Shown: piece by piece, positions 14,978 to 27,902 of the stretch
Layout: every line of letters starts with the position of its first letter
How positions within the stretch are numbered: the stretch's first letter is position 1
Source: Tetranychus cinnabarinus
Lineage: Eukaryota > Arthropoda > Arachnida > Trombidiformes > Tetranychidae
DNA length: 64,000 nt
Reading direction: 5' to 3'
Assembly (NCBI GenBank): GCA_022266195.1
Contig: WHVY01000006.1
Location: 620,001-684,000, forward strand
Position numbers and translations under genes: made by a program
The notes under the pieces: model-generated
Told to the model about the DNA's origin: nothing
Database searches by the model: none
The model's input: only the letters and a program-made list of their open reading frames with translations

Positions 14978-15010
14978 ATATTCAATATTCAGTTCAATAA
15001 TATTGAATAT
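14978..15010. repeat. Inverted repeat with 12-bp perfect arms
   Basis: The left arm 14978-14989 (ATATTCAATATT) is the perfect reverse complement of the right arm 14999-15010, with a 9-nt loop. It is purely AT-rich and could arise by chance in this base composition. Confidence 0.7.
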
Positions 15011-16786
15011 TGATCCACTCAAAGGGAAACTCCAAGTTTAACCAGCAAAGGCAAAGAGGAAGCAAAAAGTTCTTAACACAGTTTAAGGAATGAGACGAAG
15101 AAAAAACAAAATGTTCAGATTATCTTAAGTACATGAGCATCATGATGATGATGAAAAGTTTTTCTCTTTTTTCGCTCTTCTTTTCCCTTCCATCTATTAC
15201 ATTACCAAGATTGAAAGGCAAACAGTATTAAACTCTTATTCTGTCTCAACTCAACAAATCAATGCTTCTAATCATGATTAGTGTAAAGTTGAAAATTCGT
15301 ATCGAATCAACTGCAACTTTTGTTCCTTCCTTTTCATCATCAAATGCTCATTCAGATAATAATTCATCTTACATGACGTTCCACTTTTAATTACAAATCT
15401 ATAGTTAAACTGATCAAACTGCAATTTCACAGTTTCACTCGTTCAAGAAGAGTTTATTGATTGGAGCAAAACATGAAACATAAATTATTGGTTATCATTA
15501 TTTGACATTCATGTAATTATCGCCTGAAAAATTCACTTTAATTCTTATTCTTTTTTCTCTTCTTCTCTTTAAATTATTATCAATATCATGAATCATCAAC
15601 TTGAATCATGTTCTTGATGTATTCAGTTTCAAAATGTTCACAATCGCTGTTACTTTTTTGTCTCTTTTCTGATACAATTTTGTCTCTTTCCATTCATTCA
15701 TTTGTCTCCTTTTTTTGTTGCATGTTTTATGTGTTACTTTCAATGAATCATTTTTACATAAGTTCACAAAGAGGAAGAAAAAGTTTCAAATGCAGAGTCC
15801 ATTCAATTCAAATGATGCTCATGATAGATGAAGTATCCATAGTAACATTAAATCATCTTCATTCACTTTCTCTTTCTTCTTCTTCTTCTCTTCATCCGAG
15901 GCTACTTTTGTTTACTTCACTTGTTTGTCAATTTGTCTTCCCATTCAATATCAACAATGAACGGTTAACTTTCTCGTACAAGACAAAGTTGGTTGACCAA
16001 GAAAAAGAAAACCATAAAAACAAATGTTTGATGTATGAAAGTGGTTAAACCTCAAATTAGATCATTCCGATTATGATGCCTTTCTTAACTGAATCTCCAT
16101 CAAGAATTGAGCTGTTAAGAGTTGCAAGCTGGGCAAAATCAAGAAATTGAAAGGAAACTTTTCAAATACCAACAAAGCTAAGTTTGAAAAAAGTCCGATT
16201 CCAATAGAGTCTTGCCCTGAGTAAATCAAATTATCAGCTATGTTTACCCATTTTGTTGGCAGAAACGAGTAAAACTTTTGTATGTAGCTCTATTACAAAC
16301 TCTCTATGCATAAAGTTTCAATGTTCTGTGCAAATTGAATCATAAGTTATGCTCATATAAGTTTCAAAACATCGTTCAATTAACATTGCTGCATTCTGAA
16401 ACATCTTTCAATACTTGCAGGCGAACTCCATAATTTATCATAATAGGAAGAGGAAGGACTCCGACTAAGAAATAGATTTTTTAACTAAATTTTTTAGATG
16501 TCCAAAACTCGAAAAAATGGCGGCAACCATTTGTTAGGCCGATCATAGTTAACGATCTAGCACTCGTTGTCGTTGTACATCCGCCATCTTCAGATGGAGT
16601 TAGCGTCCCGCAACACTCTCTCAAGACCAAATTGGTCGGGCTAATTATAACAAGCGAGCATATCAGCTAACTTTTACGGCATTTTTATGAGCATTTGTAG
16701 ATTGAAGTTCTATAATTTCCAGCCAAGGTCATTCAAGGGTATTCCGTTATTTTTCCTTTTTAATGCTAGTCACATGATCATAGCAC

Positions 16787-17131
16787 CTACCATTGAAAAG
16801 ATAATTGAATTTTTCTCAAAACCGATTGATTAACTGAATGGAAACACGCTTTTCCTTTAGCCAGAATGAGAATTGAACATCTAACAAACACTGTCCGATC
16901 TGGAAAAATTTTTACTTTCAGAAAATAACCTTCAAATGGCAATTAGAGTTCAAATAAAGGAATGGCCTTCACCGCTCTAACATGTGGTTCTTCAATCTTA
17001 TCAATGTCATGGTTTAAGTCTGCAGCATCAACCGTTCGTGAGTTAAGGCTGCAAACAGGCGTAAAATGAAAAAAATTTCCTATTCCATGCTTGTGGAAAA
17101 AAATGAAACGGAAATCGTCATAATCTCCTAT
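16787..17131 (-). pseudogene. Coding-like relic of unknown family, one in-frame stop
   Basis: On the minus strand a frame from 17131 to a stop at 16789-16787 runs 115 codons with a single internal TAA (16945-16943). Its composition is protein-like: mixed charged and hydrophobic residues, for example VDAADLNHDIDKIEEPHVRA followed by KAIPLFEL, and codons ending in G/C such as GCG GTG AAG GCC, unlike the surrounding AT-rich DNA. A CTGTAG acceptor-like site lies just before it. A second coding-like piece further upstream on the same strand (about 17130-17190) is in another frame, as expected of a decayed gene or transposon exon. I do not recognise the family. The opposite strand also has an open frame here (17066-17275), which I regard as the shadow. 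Confidence 0.3.
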
Positions 17132-17199
17132 CTACAGGGAGTTTCAGCTAATTTTCCCGTTGTAAAACGCTATTACTCGGCAGATGAGTGTCTTCAAGC

Positions 17200-18560
17200 C
17201 ATAAACTTATTCAAAATAACCAGCTCTAAGGATAACTGCGTAAGAATTTTAATGTTATTTTTTGATTGTCAATAATGAAGTCCATGCAAACAATCAATAG
17301 ATTGACTAAGAGAATAAAATTTTTGCAAATATTGAATTTACATTTTCTTTTATTGAACAATAATTTTTTTTTCTATTTTCAGGTAACTTCCGATTCTGTT
17401 TATTCTTGCTTGTATAATTCTTGTCTGAATTAATGTTCAACAGAGTGAGTGAAGAGATTTTTTATTAGTATCTCATCAGCTTGTGTTGAACCGGCAAAAG
17501 ATTTCATGTATCGATGACCAAACTAATGATAACTTGCCTTTGTCCTAATTGACATTGAAAAGGGAATTGAATAGAATTGCAAACTTTATTTATCTTTTGT
17601 TTCAAAGTTTTCATCATTTATCACCTTTTTCAATGCTGTAAACTGATTAATGAAAGTTGCGAAGTTAGTCATTTATTGCAATTTCATGTTTTCCAAGTCT
17701 CAATCCATTGTTGATTGGTTGAAGTTGCACTTAAAAGTTTAAATGTCACTAACATTTTTGTTTACTGATGGCAAATGTTAAGTGGTATGACAGATTATTC
17801 TTGAAGTAAATTTTTCATGATACTTAAAGTTGGACTGAATGAAAAAGATTCTGGTGTAAAATGGTCTGAAAATAATATCATCAGTTCGTCAATGGAAACA
17901 CCAATAATGATGATGGGATCATCATTGTCCAATATAAAAGAACCTTATGAAAAGCAAAATAAATGATATTGAAGCAAGAAATTTTCACTTCTTACATCAC
18001 AAGTATTGTCCTTTCATTTCATGGTTTTCTTGTGCCTTTGACGCAAAACTAGGTGACCGGACGAAATGAAGGAAAGAAATGAAATATAATAGTTGATAAA
18101 GCAAATTATTTACTTTATTTCTTATAATATCAAAGAATATGAAACTTTTTTTCTCAACTTATTGTTCAATATTTTTCTTGATAAAAGTTAAACTTTCATT
18201 GATAAAAATAATGTTTTCTTGTTTTACTTTTTTTTTGTTTTTTACTCAGTTTATTGCAACATTTTACTTCAATTTATTGAGTTTTTCAGTTTCTCTCATC
18301 AACATTATCGATTTCCTTAAGCATGTCATTGAGAGAAGCTTTTACTACAGAAAATTTAGTTTAAAATAGTTCGTTTTACTTAAATATCTATTGACTAAAA
18401 TGTTATTTTATCACAAATATTGCAATCAAATTATTAAATTCAATGTAAATCGTCAAAAAATGAAACTTTTCTTTCGATCGAAACATTTTGTCAGAAACCG
18501 ATTGACTTATTTGAAAATGCATGGTGAAATTCAGGGAATGAAATATCAGCTTAGAGATTC
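17200..18560. other. Gene-free AT-rich stretch
   Basis: Between the two coding-like relics. Poly-T and AT-rich DNA with no supported exon. Confidence 0.45.
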
Positions 18561-18571
18561 ATTTTGGGAAA

Positions 18572-18904
18572 ATGGACGAAACGCGACGTAAAATCGAAAC
18601 GTAAATCTGAACCAGAACAAACGGCAATTGGAGGCTCGATGAAGATTCTATAAAGTTCCAGTATTCCAAAAAATACATAAACGACTGCTAACACGATCTA
18701 GTTAATCATTACAAGCAATGTGCAGGTAAAAAGATTCGGCACGATGCTGAAACACCCGTCGGAATGAGCTATCCAGAGCATCAGAGTTTCATCCTTATTG
18801 CTGTAACTCGCTGCCAAGGGAAAACTTTCCTTGCCACTGAATTGCTGTCCAGTAAGCTTACTTCATTGAAGCAACTTCTTGATTTGGGAAGACTTGGGAA
18901 GTGA
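18572..18904 (+). pseudogene. Decayed coding-like segment of unknown family
   Basis: One frame from an ATG at 18572 to a TGA at 18902-18904 keeps a protein-like composition over 110 codons, interrupted by three stops (codons 11, 13 and 40). The uninterrupted part, 18692-18904, encodes 70 residues including AETPVGMSYPEHQSFILIAV. GC content is above that of the flanks. The same frame stays coding-like past the stop, to about 19040. No domain is recognised, so it may be a relic of a mobile element or a dead gene. A minus-strand frame (18996-18781) overlaps it and could instead be the original sense. Confidence 0.25.
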
Positions 18905-19344
18905 GATGAACGAACACGGTCGACCAAAAGTTTTGAATGCTGATAATGCGTTCGTCTCAAGGCTGAACTTGACATGGCTTTATGTGTAGATTTCACTCTT
19001 TATGAAAACTGTTCAGAGAAATTCATAAGTCGAGCAGAAGTTTGACAAAAATCTGTCGATGAAACTTTTTTGGCCGTTGTGAGCTTTATATTATGCTTCT
19101 GAAACTGGTCTGAAACCAATCATGTGAGACGCTGAATTGATGATAATAAAATCAATATGAAATCACTTAACCTCTGATTTGCATCAATTAAAGTTGATCT
19201 TACATTTGAAATGATCTAATGTTTTTTACTAAAATAACTCTTACTATGTATTATAAAGATTATTTTGTTGCAACATTTTCTTTCGATTCCCTCTTTTTTT
19301 CTCATTCTTATATCATTTCATTTTCGTGATGCTCAATGAACCCG

Positions 19345-19385
19345 ATTATTATTATTGTTATTATTATCATTATCATCATCATTAT
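19345..19385. repeat. ATT/ATC microsatellite
   Basis: Imperfect trinucleotide run of ATT, GTT and ATC units. Confidence 0.75.
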
Positions 19386-20758
19386 ATGTTGCGATATTTT
19401 CCATAACATCATTATCGTTATCAGTGTTGCAATCATTTATACAAGAATATGGATAAACCATAAAAGTAAAACAAGACTGAGTTTATCATGGCACTGAGAG
19501 AGGAAAAAAAGAGTTGCTTCAGGGTTAAACTTTTTTCTTCTTTTAATTTAAACAAAATTAAATTTCACAGAAAAAAAAGTTAACCATGAAACCATCATGA
19601 TGAGCAAATCAACCATTTCATAGTAAAAAAAAGATTAAACGCAAAACGAATGCAAAATGAAAACTCAACTGGAAAAGACTCGAGACTGGGAATTGATAAC
19701 AGGGAGTGAAAATGTCGTTGTTTGATAAATTGTAATGAATCATTTTCTGTATCATTTCAGTTTAAATGGGAAACCATGAAAGATGAAAGAATGAAAGAAA
19801 TGAAAGAGAAAACAATTCGGACACTAAATTACTTATAGCAAGTAATGGCACAACGAACAATAAATTATGACCATGAAATTCGCCATTAAATTCAACATTA
19901 AGTTTCAAGAAGAGAAAAACTAAAAGTCGAAATAAATTTGGTCCAAATTATCGATTGAAACTGTTATCGAATGTTGAAATCAAAAGTGTTTCATGTAAAT
20001 TTCAACGTAAAATTATCGAAATGAAAACAAAACAATTTTCGCACTTTTCAACTTTTCTGTGAAATGATGATTCAATTTAGTGCAACATTAAGTTAGTAAA
20101 TTGTTGGATGAATAAGGTGAAATGAAATATCATTATTCATTGAAAAAAAACCCTTTTATCTTTTCTCGCCCTTTGCAGAGGTTGGGAGGATGAGGAGAAA
20201 ATTGGAATCTAAAAATGGTGATCAAAATTTGGAACAAACTGAATTGTATTCAATTTGGGTGCATTTAATGATTCAAAAGAGTTGCTCACAAGAGTTTGAT
20301 TGAAAATTTATTTCATCTTTACTTCAACACAGTCATTTGACATCTTCACAAATGTAATCATTTTCTGTTCTCTTCCTCATCATCATCATCAGTCAATCCT
20401 GAACATTATCATCTCTTCTCCTCATGTATTTGGTTTCTCTTCAACTTCAATCCCAAAGGTTCCTTTGCTCTCTTCCCTTCATCATTTATCGTCCAATATT
20501 TCAGCCTTTTTTTGCTGCGAAACAGAAAAGGGAAGAAGAAGGGAGAAAAAAAAGTTCTGGCTTTTGATTCAGCTTATTTCAAATCTTTTCACTCTCAACA
20601 AAAGGATATGAAGGGTTTGACTTGAAGGTTTAACCTTTCATTGAATCTCTTTCTTTTTCTTTCGATATTTTTTTCTTCTCTCATGTCAATATCATTGCAG
20701 AGTTGAATCGGTTCACGCTTCATCTTGAAACCTATTAAACATGAGAGGGTAAATCAGG

Positions 20759-20780
20759 GAAGAAGAAGAAGAAGAAGAAA
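20759..20780. repeat. (GAA)n microsatellite
   Basis: Seven GAA units in a purine-rich context. Confidence 0.8.
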
Positions 20781-22975
20781 AGTCTCTCAGATAAATAAAC
20801 TGTGATGAAGATGAGGTTGAACATCTTCAGTGAAAAATGATGCAAACATTAGTTCAATTTAACAAACAATATAAAGCATATAACAAATGATATTTTATAT
20901 ACAATTTTTTTCCTCTTCTCCTTCTTTTCCCTTCATCTTCATACACTTCAATATTTACTTTGGTAAAATGGCCATTTTTCCGTCAAACATTTAGTTCACA
21001 TTTCTCGTTATCTCGACATTTCTTTCAAACTCAACTTTACACCTTTCATAACTGGTTACCTTTTGAGCCTTTACATAATGTTTAACGTTCAACTTTCCAT
21101 TCGAGTGAACTGATTTGCTTTTATTTACTCATTGATCCATTACATTTGGCGATACTTACATTAGTTTGTTCATTATTGATCATTATTAATCGCGATCGCC
21201 ATCTTTTCCCTTCTCTTTTTACATTCAATTTTCATTATAATTTTCACTTTTAAATTGATTACATTTTTCATCTCTAAATTGCTATTTAACTGGCAAACAT
21301 TTAGCTTCATTTTAGTTGGGAAAAAAATTAAATTAAATTAATATTCAACTCTTTTTTTACGGTCAATTGAGGTTCACTTTAAAGAGTTGACCTTTTTTTA
21401 CTGTTTATTTATGTTCACTTCAACTCTACTTGAATTAAACCCTTTTTCAATGGTTAATTGTTGCTGTTAAATTGTTTAAATTAATTTTAATTTGTTAAAA
21501 GAAAGTTAATGAGAAAAGTTGAAAAGCTAAAAATGAAAAGACTTTTCGAGGCTCGGCAGGCTTTTAAAGCCATTAAAGTCCATTTATGCGATTAAACTAA
21601 ATTTATTGTCGACAGATTTCGATCGCTTTTTGTACAGTTATGAGTTGAGCTCGAACAATAAGGTTTAGATGGTTACTTCAATGGATGTTGATGCTTCTTC
21701 ACTTTTAGTCGTTTAAGATCAAATGAATGACGCTCTTTCCAATGAGATTCAATGTCGATTTGATGCTAATTTAAGGTCATTTTCGAGAAGATTCGCAATG
21801 AGATTCATTCATGGTAAAAATGTGGACTCATTGGTATGCAAAAAACGTTCGAGTTTGATCTTTGAATGCGATTTTATCTGTCGATCATAAAAATTTTCAA
21901 TTACATAAATGGACAATGTTGATCCAATCTTTAGTCTTGAATGTAAAAGGTTTTGTATTCACTTTTTGAGATTCAATTTTAGATTAGTTGAAAGGACAAT
22001 TTGCTGGCTTAATAAGCATATTGAATCACTTTGATTAACTTGGTTAATGGTTTAAATGATAACAATGTTAACAATAAATCAAAATTTGCAGCCAATTCGG
22101 TTTCATGTAAAGTCAATCAATCATCATCAGCTGATTGAATTAGAGCCAAAAACTGTTCACATTTTTATTATCACACATTATCAAGTTAAATTACTTCCAG
22201 ATGAGTTATTAGAGTATTAATCAATCTTTCAATTATTGTCAATTAAGGCATCAATCAAACATTTTGAATCGATTAATATTTCAAAATCAAAAGTTTCAAA
22301 TCCTTTTCAAATATTTGACTTTTCCTGACTTTCAGCACTTCAATTTTTTTGCCAAAAACTCTTACAAATCAATATTTAAAATTGATTTTCAATCGAGCTT
22401 CTGATTCTTTCGTTGGTCATTTTTAGTGATTTATTAATTTGCCAGTTTATTCCAGAATTAAATGTCTTCTCAACGAAATATACTCGATATTAAAACATGC
22501 AATTAAAGGTAAAAAACTGAATCAAGGAATGTAAATGAGTGATTTGATTAGCAACTTGTATTTAAGTTCATTTCACTTTGGTTTCTTTAATTTGGTTTCA
22601 TTCTTAATTGGTTTTATCTCTTTAAAGGTTTTGCATGGAAAAAACAAATTTCTAGTTCTAATTCAAGTCGAGAATCCAGAATCATCTGAGTGTTTAAATA
22701 CAAATAAAACGAAGTGTGTTGATGTGAATCAAATCAAATTAAAATTAAAATACTGTTAGAAGAAGAAAAAGCGTGAGTGTTTTCCATGTGTTGCCATCTA
22801 TTGGTTTGAACACCTATTCTGGTAAGTTAATTTCATTTAAATTTTCAATCTCATTTTAGTCAATTACTGTTATTGAATTGAAATAGTCTGAACTAATTCT
22901 GATTTAAATGTAAAAACATATCAAGATGTCAGATGAGTTGATCCAGGAAAATATCATCACAGAATTGATTTCTGG

Positions 22976-22999
22976 AATATTAATATCGATATTAATATT
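22976..22999. repeat. 24-bp perfect palindrome with TATCGATA core
   Basis: AATATTAATATC is followed directly by its own reverse complement. The centre, 22984-22991, is TATCGATA, the DRE octamer bound by DREF in Drosophila promoters. A shorter ATCGATATATCGAT palindrome lies near 24461. Confidence 0.7.
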
Positions 23000-23929
23000 A
23001 ATGTCTTAACATTCCGTCTTTTTATTAACTCCCTACTTCAACTGGTATTTGAATTGAGTACAAAATCATGAGTTATTCTGTGATGATTAGCTAGTTTTGA
23101 GACGAAATGGAAGTTCGTTTCAGGTTAAAAGCCTACTAAACTAATGCTAAGTAACCTAACTAAGAAAGTGCGTCTTAAATTAGATAACAACCCCTTCGCC
23201 CTGGCGTTGAGAAAAATTGTAATCTTTAACCGCCATTTACTGTTTACTCTTTGTTTTTACCTGCACAAAACGATTAACAATGTTAATTAATCAGAGTTGA
23301 AACCAATTAATGTTAAGTAAGTATTAACTATTGAAGCAAGAAAGTGAATAAATTATAAATCTACATTCATTCAGGCTTCTTTGCTGCAAATTAACTAATT
23401 TTGGATTTTTTGTCTCATTTTTTACTCTTTCAGCAGGCTTTTGAGATGTTTATTAGTCTCATTTATTGGTGCCAAGGAAATTGAAGATGAATGAATCAAA
23501 TCAATATGGGTGGACATTATAATGTAAGTTGATTAATTGATAAGAATTATAACAATAATGATTACATATTAATATTAATAATAATAGGGATAGGAAGAAG
23601 GCTAGTGTATCACCGGAGGCTCAATTTTGCGAATTATGGTTTGTGTAAGAGGATGGATGGTCCAATAAAGGAGGAGGACGGGGAGGTGGAGGAAGATGGA
23701 AGACGAGGATGACCAAACAAGAAGATGAAAGAGCAAGAAATTGACACAGTATCTTAATGGTTTCTCCTTTTTCTTCATCAGAAAAGCTAATGATTAATAA
23801 GTTTTCATGATCAATACTTTGTAAGTAAAACCTTGATAAATGAGTTTTACCCTTTTTTCCCTTTTTTTGCTTTTACTTTCAATCAGATTGATGATTCTAA
23901 CCATTTAAATGATGACCTAAAACACATTT

Positions 23930-23955
23930 CATCCTCATCATCATCTTCTTCTTCA
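23930..23955. repeat. TCA/TTC trinucleotide run
   Basis: TCATCATC passing into TTCTTC units. Confidence 0.7.
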
Positions 23956-26706
23956 TTTTCTAGTCTCATCTTCAGTCTTGCTCTTGTTTATGTCGCAGTA
24001 ATTTGTCTTTTGTTTTTCAACATTTTCACCATTTTCAGGTCAACAAATTTTTATATTTGCTTTCAATATTAGTCTTGTTATTATTATATTTTCATTTTTA
24101 TTATTATCATGATATAAACTTGTATTTGTCAGGCTATTGGTTATTGGTTATTTATTATTATAATCATTACAGATATTTTTTTCTCCTTTTGTTTTTCCAT
24201 TTATTGAAGCAGAAATGTTGAAAACAAAAAGGCAAGCAAGATTTAAAGATGAGAAAGAAGTGATCATCGTCTCGATAATAACTGATCAAAGATTTTTTGT
24301 CTTTTCCATTCTAGGGAAGCAGGAAAAAGATCTGTATACATTTCAAAGGAATCTATCTTTTATCTTCATGGATGGTGTCAAGAATGAAAAAGATAAGGAA
24401 AAGGGCGCTAAGCAGAGGAAAGGATAGAGAGGAAAAGTTCATTTGAGGAATGAATTTAATCGATATATCGATGGAGATGATGACGAAAAAAGAAGGAAAA
24501 AAGAGAAATGAGATTAATCTAGTTTGATTTTCCTTATAATCAGTATCATCTTAAAGATCTTTGGATATAAATGTTAACCATGGTTATATTTCCTTCTATT
24601 CAGACTGAATATATTTTCAACATTTGTCTGACGTCCAATCATCAACACCATCTTTTTCATCATCCGATTTCTGAACACATCATTACATTATCAACTTCAT
24701 TGGTCACTTTATTGCTTTTTGCTCCAGTAATGTCAATAGGATTTTTTTGTCCTTTCTTCATCTCTTTTTTGCTGAATCAGGTGAATCAATGGACTACAAC
24801 AATTTAGCCGATGGCAATTAAAGGCAGTTAAAAAGATTGAGTTAGATGTATTAATAATAGTCTGGAGGACACAAGAAGATGTGAGAATAGAATAAGATTA
24901 GAATGATTAGATTTTATTTGATTCCTTGCTGTGGCAAGTTGCTCAATAAATATAGATATAAAAATAAGATGAATGCTTGTTGATTGTGCATGTTGACAAT
25001 GAAAGGAATGAGGATAAATGATTTTCTTCTTGAGCTTTCTCCTTCCAATCTATTAAAATACAAGCAATATCAACAAGAATCACCATTTTTACTCTTTTTT
25101 TCAATCCTGCTCTTCAATATCCAAGACCTACATATCCTGTAATTGGAACGGCAAAATTTAACAAAATTCAAAGAAAGCAGAGACGAGATGATGATAAGGA
25201 AAAGATAATGAAAATAAAATAGACGGAGATGAGAGGAGGAAGAGGAGGAAGAGGATGAGGGGGAGAAAGGATAACCAAAGAAGGAGAAAAAAAATTCTGA
25301 AAAGAAGCCAAAAAAAGGTTACATTGCAAATTGAAGTCAATCCGATGAACAATTTTCACCCTCCACAGTTTTCCATTGATCTTTTTTTTTCCTAAATCTT
25401 TCTTATTCACAATTCAACTTCTTTTCTTCTTCTTTCTCATCATTATTATCATCATCTTCGTCTTCATCTTCGTCATCATCTTTTTTTCTCCTTTGACTTA
25501 TTATATTTCTCTTCTCCTGCTTCATCACTTTTTTATCTCCTTTTTTGCTCCTCAATCGATTCCAGGTATCACCATTACCATCTTCCTCTCATCCTTTTTT
25601 TAGCTTGCCTTTTGTGCAGAAAAAAAGTTGTAAAGGTAAAGAATCACTTTCAATAGATCACAACATCCTTTTATCCATTTAAGTGTTAAACTATTGCCAC
25701 TCTGATAGTGAAGGAGAGCTTCGATAAAATGGTGTGTTGGTGTCAATTTATTTGGATTATTTTACTCCTTCTTTGGTAATAAAATAGGCCTGTTAAATTT
25801 GATTACTTGTAATTCCTTTACTTTTTTTTTCTTTCTTGGTATTGAATGTATTTCTCAGGGAAAAAAAGAGCAAAAAATTTAACAGTTAAGATACTTTTTT
25901 GCTTCTTCCCAACAACTTAATAGTAACATATATTTATGTATTGAACGGTGTAATCTTCTTGTTTTTTATGGTAAAAATGAAGAAGAAAATTGAATTTATA
26001 ATAATCTTCTGATGCATTTACTTTAATTCACTGTTAATAGTCAATATCTTGAACCTTTCTTTTGAAAAAACATCTAATTTCTCATTGGACTCATTTTCCT
26101 TCTTTTTCAGTGTATATATCGATAATGTGATTAGTGAAAAGCGATAAATCATGAAAATGTAAACTAATAAGGTTTTCGATTAGTTCATCATGACGATGAT
26201 TATAAGTGATGAGGTTTGTAGTCAGAAGAAAGGTTTAACTTGAATAGGTTCCTTGGACAATTACTTTAATCAATCTAATTCACTTTCTTGATCCCAAATT
26301 AATTATTTAGCCAACAGAAGTTTGATTAGTTAACAGCAGTGAACATCTTGTAACATATTATTGACTCGTCTCTTTGCTTTACATTTATTTATACACAACT
26401 GTAATCCAGGAAATTCAATTATCACAGCGGATGCTTTTCTTTGTTGAATGGATATAAATCTCTTATTAGTAAAATAATGATAACAATATGCTTTAAATTC
26501 AGTCATTTGTGTTAATTAAATATCACTTTGTATTAATTAACTCATAAAAATCTGATCCAATGATATCTATGAAGGTTGAAAATCAATGATGCACAGGAAA
26601 ATATCAATAAACTTTCAATAAAAAAGTTAAATTTTCCTGTTGTCAATGATAAACACACTAAATTATTATGTTACACTATTTTTGCCAATATTATCAATTA
26701 ACACAA

Positions 26707-27902
26707 TTAAATAAAATCTTTTCGAGCTTTGTCAATGATGTTTTTGATGAAAAATTCACCAGCTTTGTACGATGATCGAACCAATGGCCCACTTGCAACA
26801 TAAAGGAATCCTAATTCTTTAGAATAATCTTCCCAAAATTTAAATTTATCCGGATCAACATGAGTAACTACTTTAATATGTCTCTTTGTGGGCTGCATAT
26901 ATTGGCCAAAAGTCACCACATCAACGTCATTTTGCCGTAAATCATCCAAAACTGATTTAATTTCATCGTCATTCTCTCCTAGACCCAACATTAAAGATGT
27001 TTTTGTTATGACTGGTTTGCCTGATTCAGCTCGAACCTTTAAAAGACAAAGTAAATTAGATTAGAAAAATTTGAAACAAAGCAATAAAATAAAATAATTA
27101 CCTTTTTAGCATGTTTAAGTACTGTCATCGATTGCTCATAGTTAGCTCGATGATCTCGAACATGTCTTTGTAACTCTTTTACAGTTTCTAGATTATGTGC
27201 ATAAACGTCCAGACCAGACATTGCAACTCGCCCGACTGCATCGAGATCTCCACGAAAATCGGGAGTTAAACATTCAACATATAACGATGGCATCATTTGT
27301 TTAATCAACTTGACAGTTTCTGCAAAATGGTTTGATCCGCCATCGGTTAAATCATCACGATCGACTGAAGTTAACACTACATAGCTTAATGACCATTGTG
27401 AAATTGCTTTAGCTGTGTTAAAAGGTTCATTTGGATCAGGAGGAGGTGGTTTTCTTGATGTTTTCACTGAACAAAATCGACATCCTCGGGTACAAGTGTC
27501 ACCAAGAAGCATAATTGTCGCTGTTGGTGTATTTTCTTTACCTCCACTCCAACATTCACCAATATTGGGACATTTTGCTTCTTCACAGACTGTATGCAAA
27601 TTTAATGACCTCAAATTGTCCTTTAAACGATTGTAGTTATTTCCCATTGGAATATTTTGTTTCAACCATGACGGTAATCTTACATGGTTACGTTTCTTGG
27701 GTGGATTTGTTGAGGATAACTCTTCTGACTTCAATTGCTCCTTGAGCTTTTCCAAACGCGGATAAGAGGCTGATGCTGGTGTAGATTGAGTAGAAGATGA
27801 GCCATTCCTAATAGATTGTGATGTTTTCACTGTTAATGAGCGTAGTTTTTGTTCAACAATTAAATTTTGAAAACATTTCGATTTATTTTTTATCAATAAC
27901 AT
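26707..27902 (-). CDS. LIAS: Lipoyl synthase, mitochondrial
   Basis: Two exons on the minus strand: 27902-27102 (267 codons) and 27036-26707 (109 codons and stop), joined in phase 0 over a 65-bp GT-AG intron, giving 376 residues, the usual size. The enzyme is a radical-SAM protein that inserts two sulfurs into octanoyl groups on lipoyl domains of pyruvate and 2-oxoglutarate dehydrogenases and GCSH in mitochondria. The auxiliary cluster cysteines are C106, C111 and C117 (VCEEAKCPNIGECW); the SAM cluster motif CTRGCRFC has C137, C141 and C144. LTSVDRDDL, MLGLGE, QYMQPTKRH and GPLVRSSYKAGEFF are family signatures. The start at 27902 gives a Lys/Ser-rich, acid-poor N-terminus suited to mitochondrial import. 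It is divergent from RpL22, 613 bp away. Confidence 0.95.

Larger units (their letters stand above)
9001..16480. other. Gene-free AT-rich stretch with simple repeats
   Basis: No supported exons. It contains TG and GAA microsatellites, scattered ATG/TCA trinucleotide runs and a 12-bp-arm inverted repeat at 14978-15010. The longest open frame (15608-16048, plus) is poly-Ser and hydrophobic, with no splice or domain support. Confidence 0.5.
19050..26706. other. Gene-free AT-rich stretch with simple repeats
   Basis: No supported exon. It holds ATT/ATC, GAA and TCA/TTC microsatellites and a 24-bp perfect palindrome at 22976-22999. The right end should contain the 3' UTR of LIAS, whose stop is at 26707. 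Confidence 0.5.

Noticed and set aside
15608..16048. 146-codon plus-strand frame in the desert
   Set aside because: Poly-Ser and hydrophobic low complexity from TTC/TCT repeats; no splice sites or domain.
17066..17433. Plus-strand small spliced gene (17066-17239 joined to 17383-17433, 74 codons, clean GT-AG)
   Set aside because: The opposite strand has a longer and more protein-like frame over the same bases, and no family is recognised; probably an antisense shadow.
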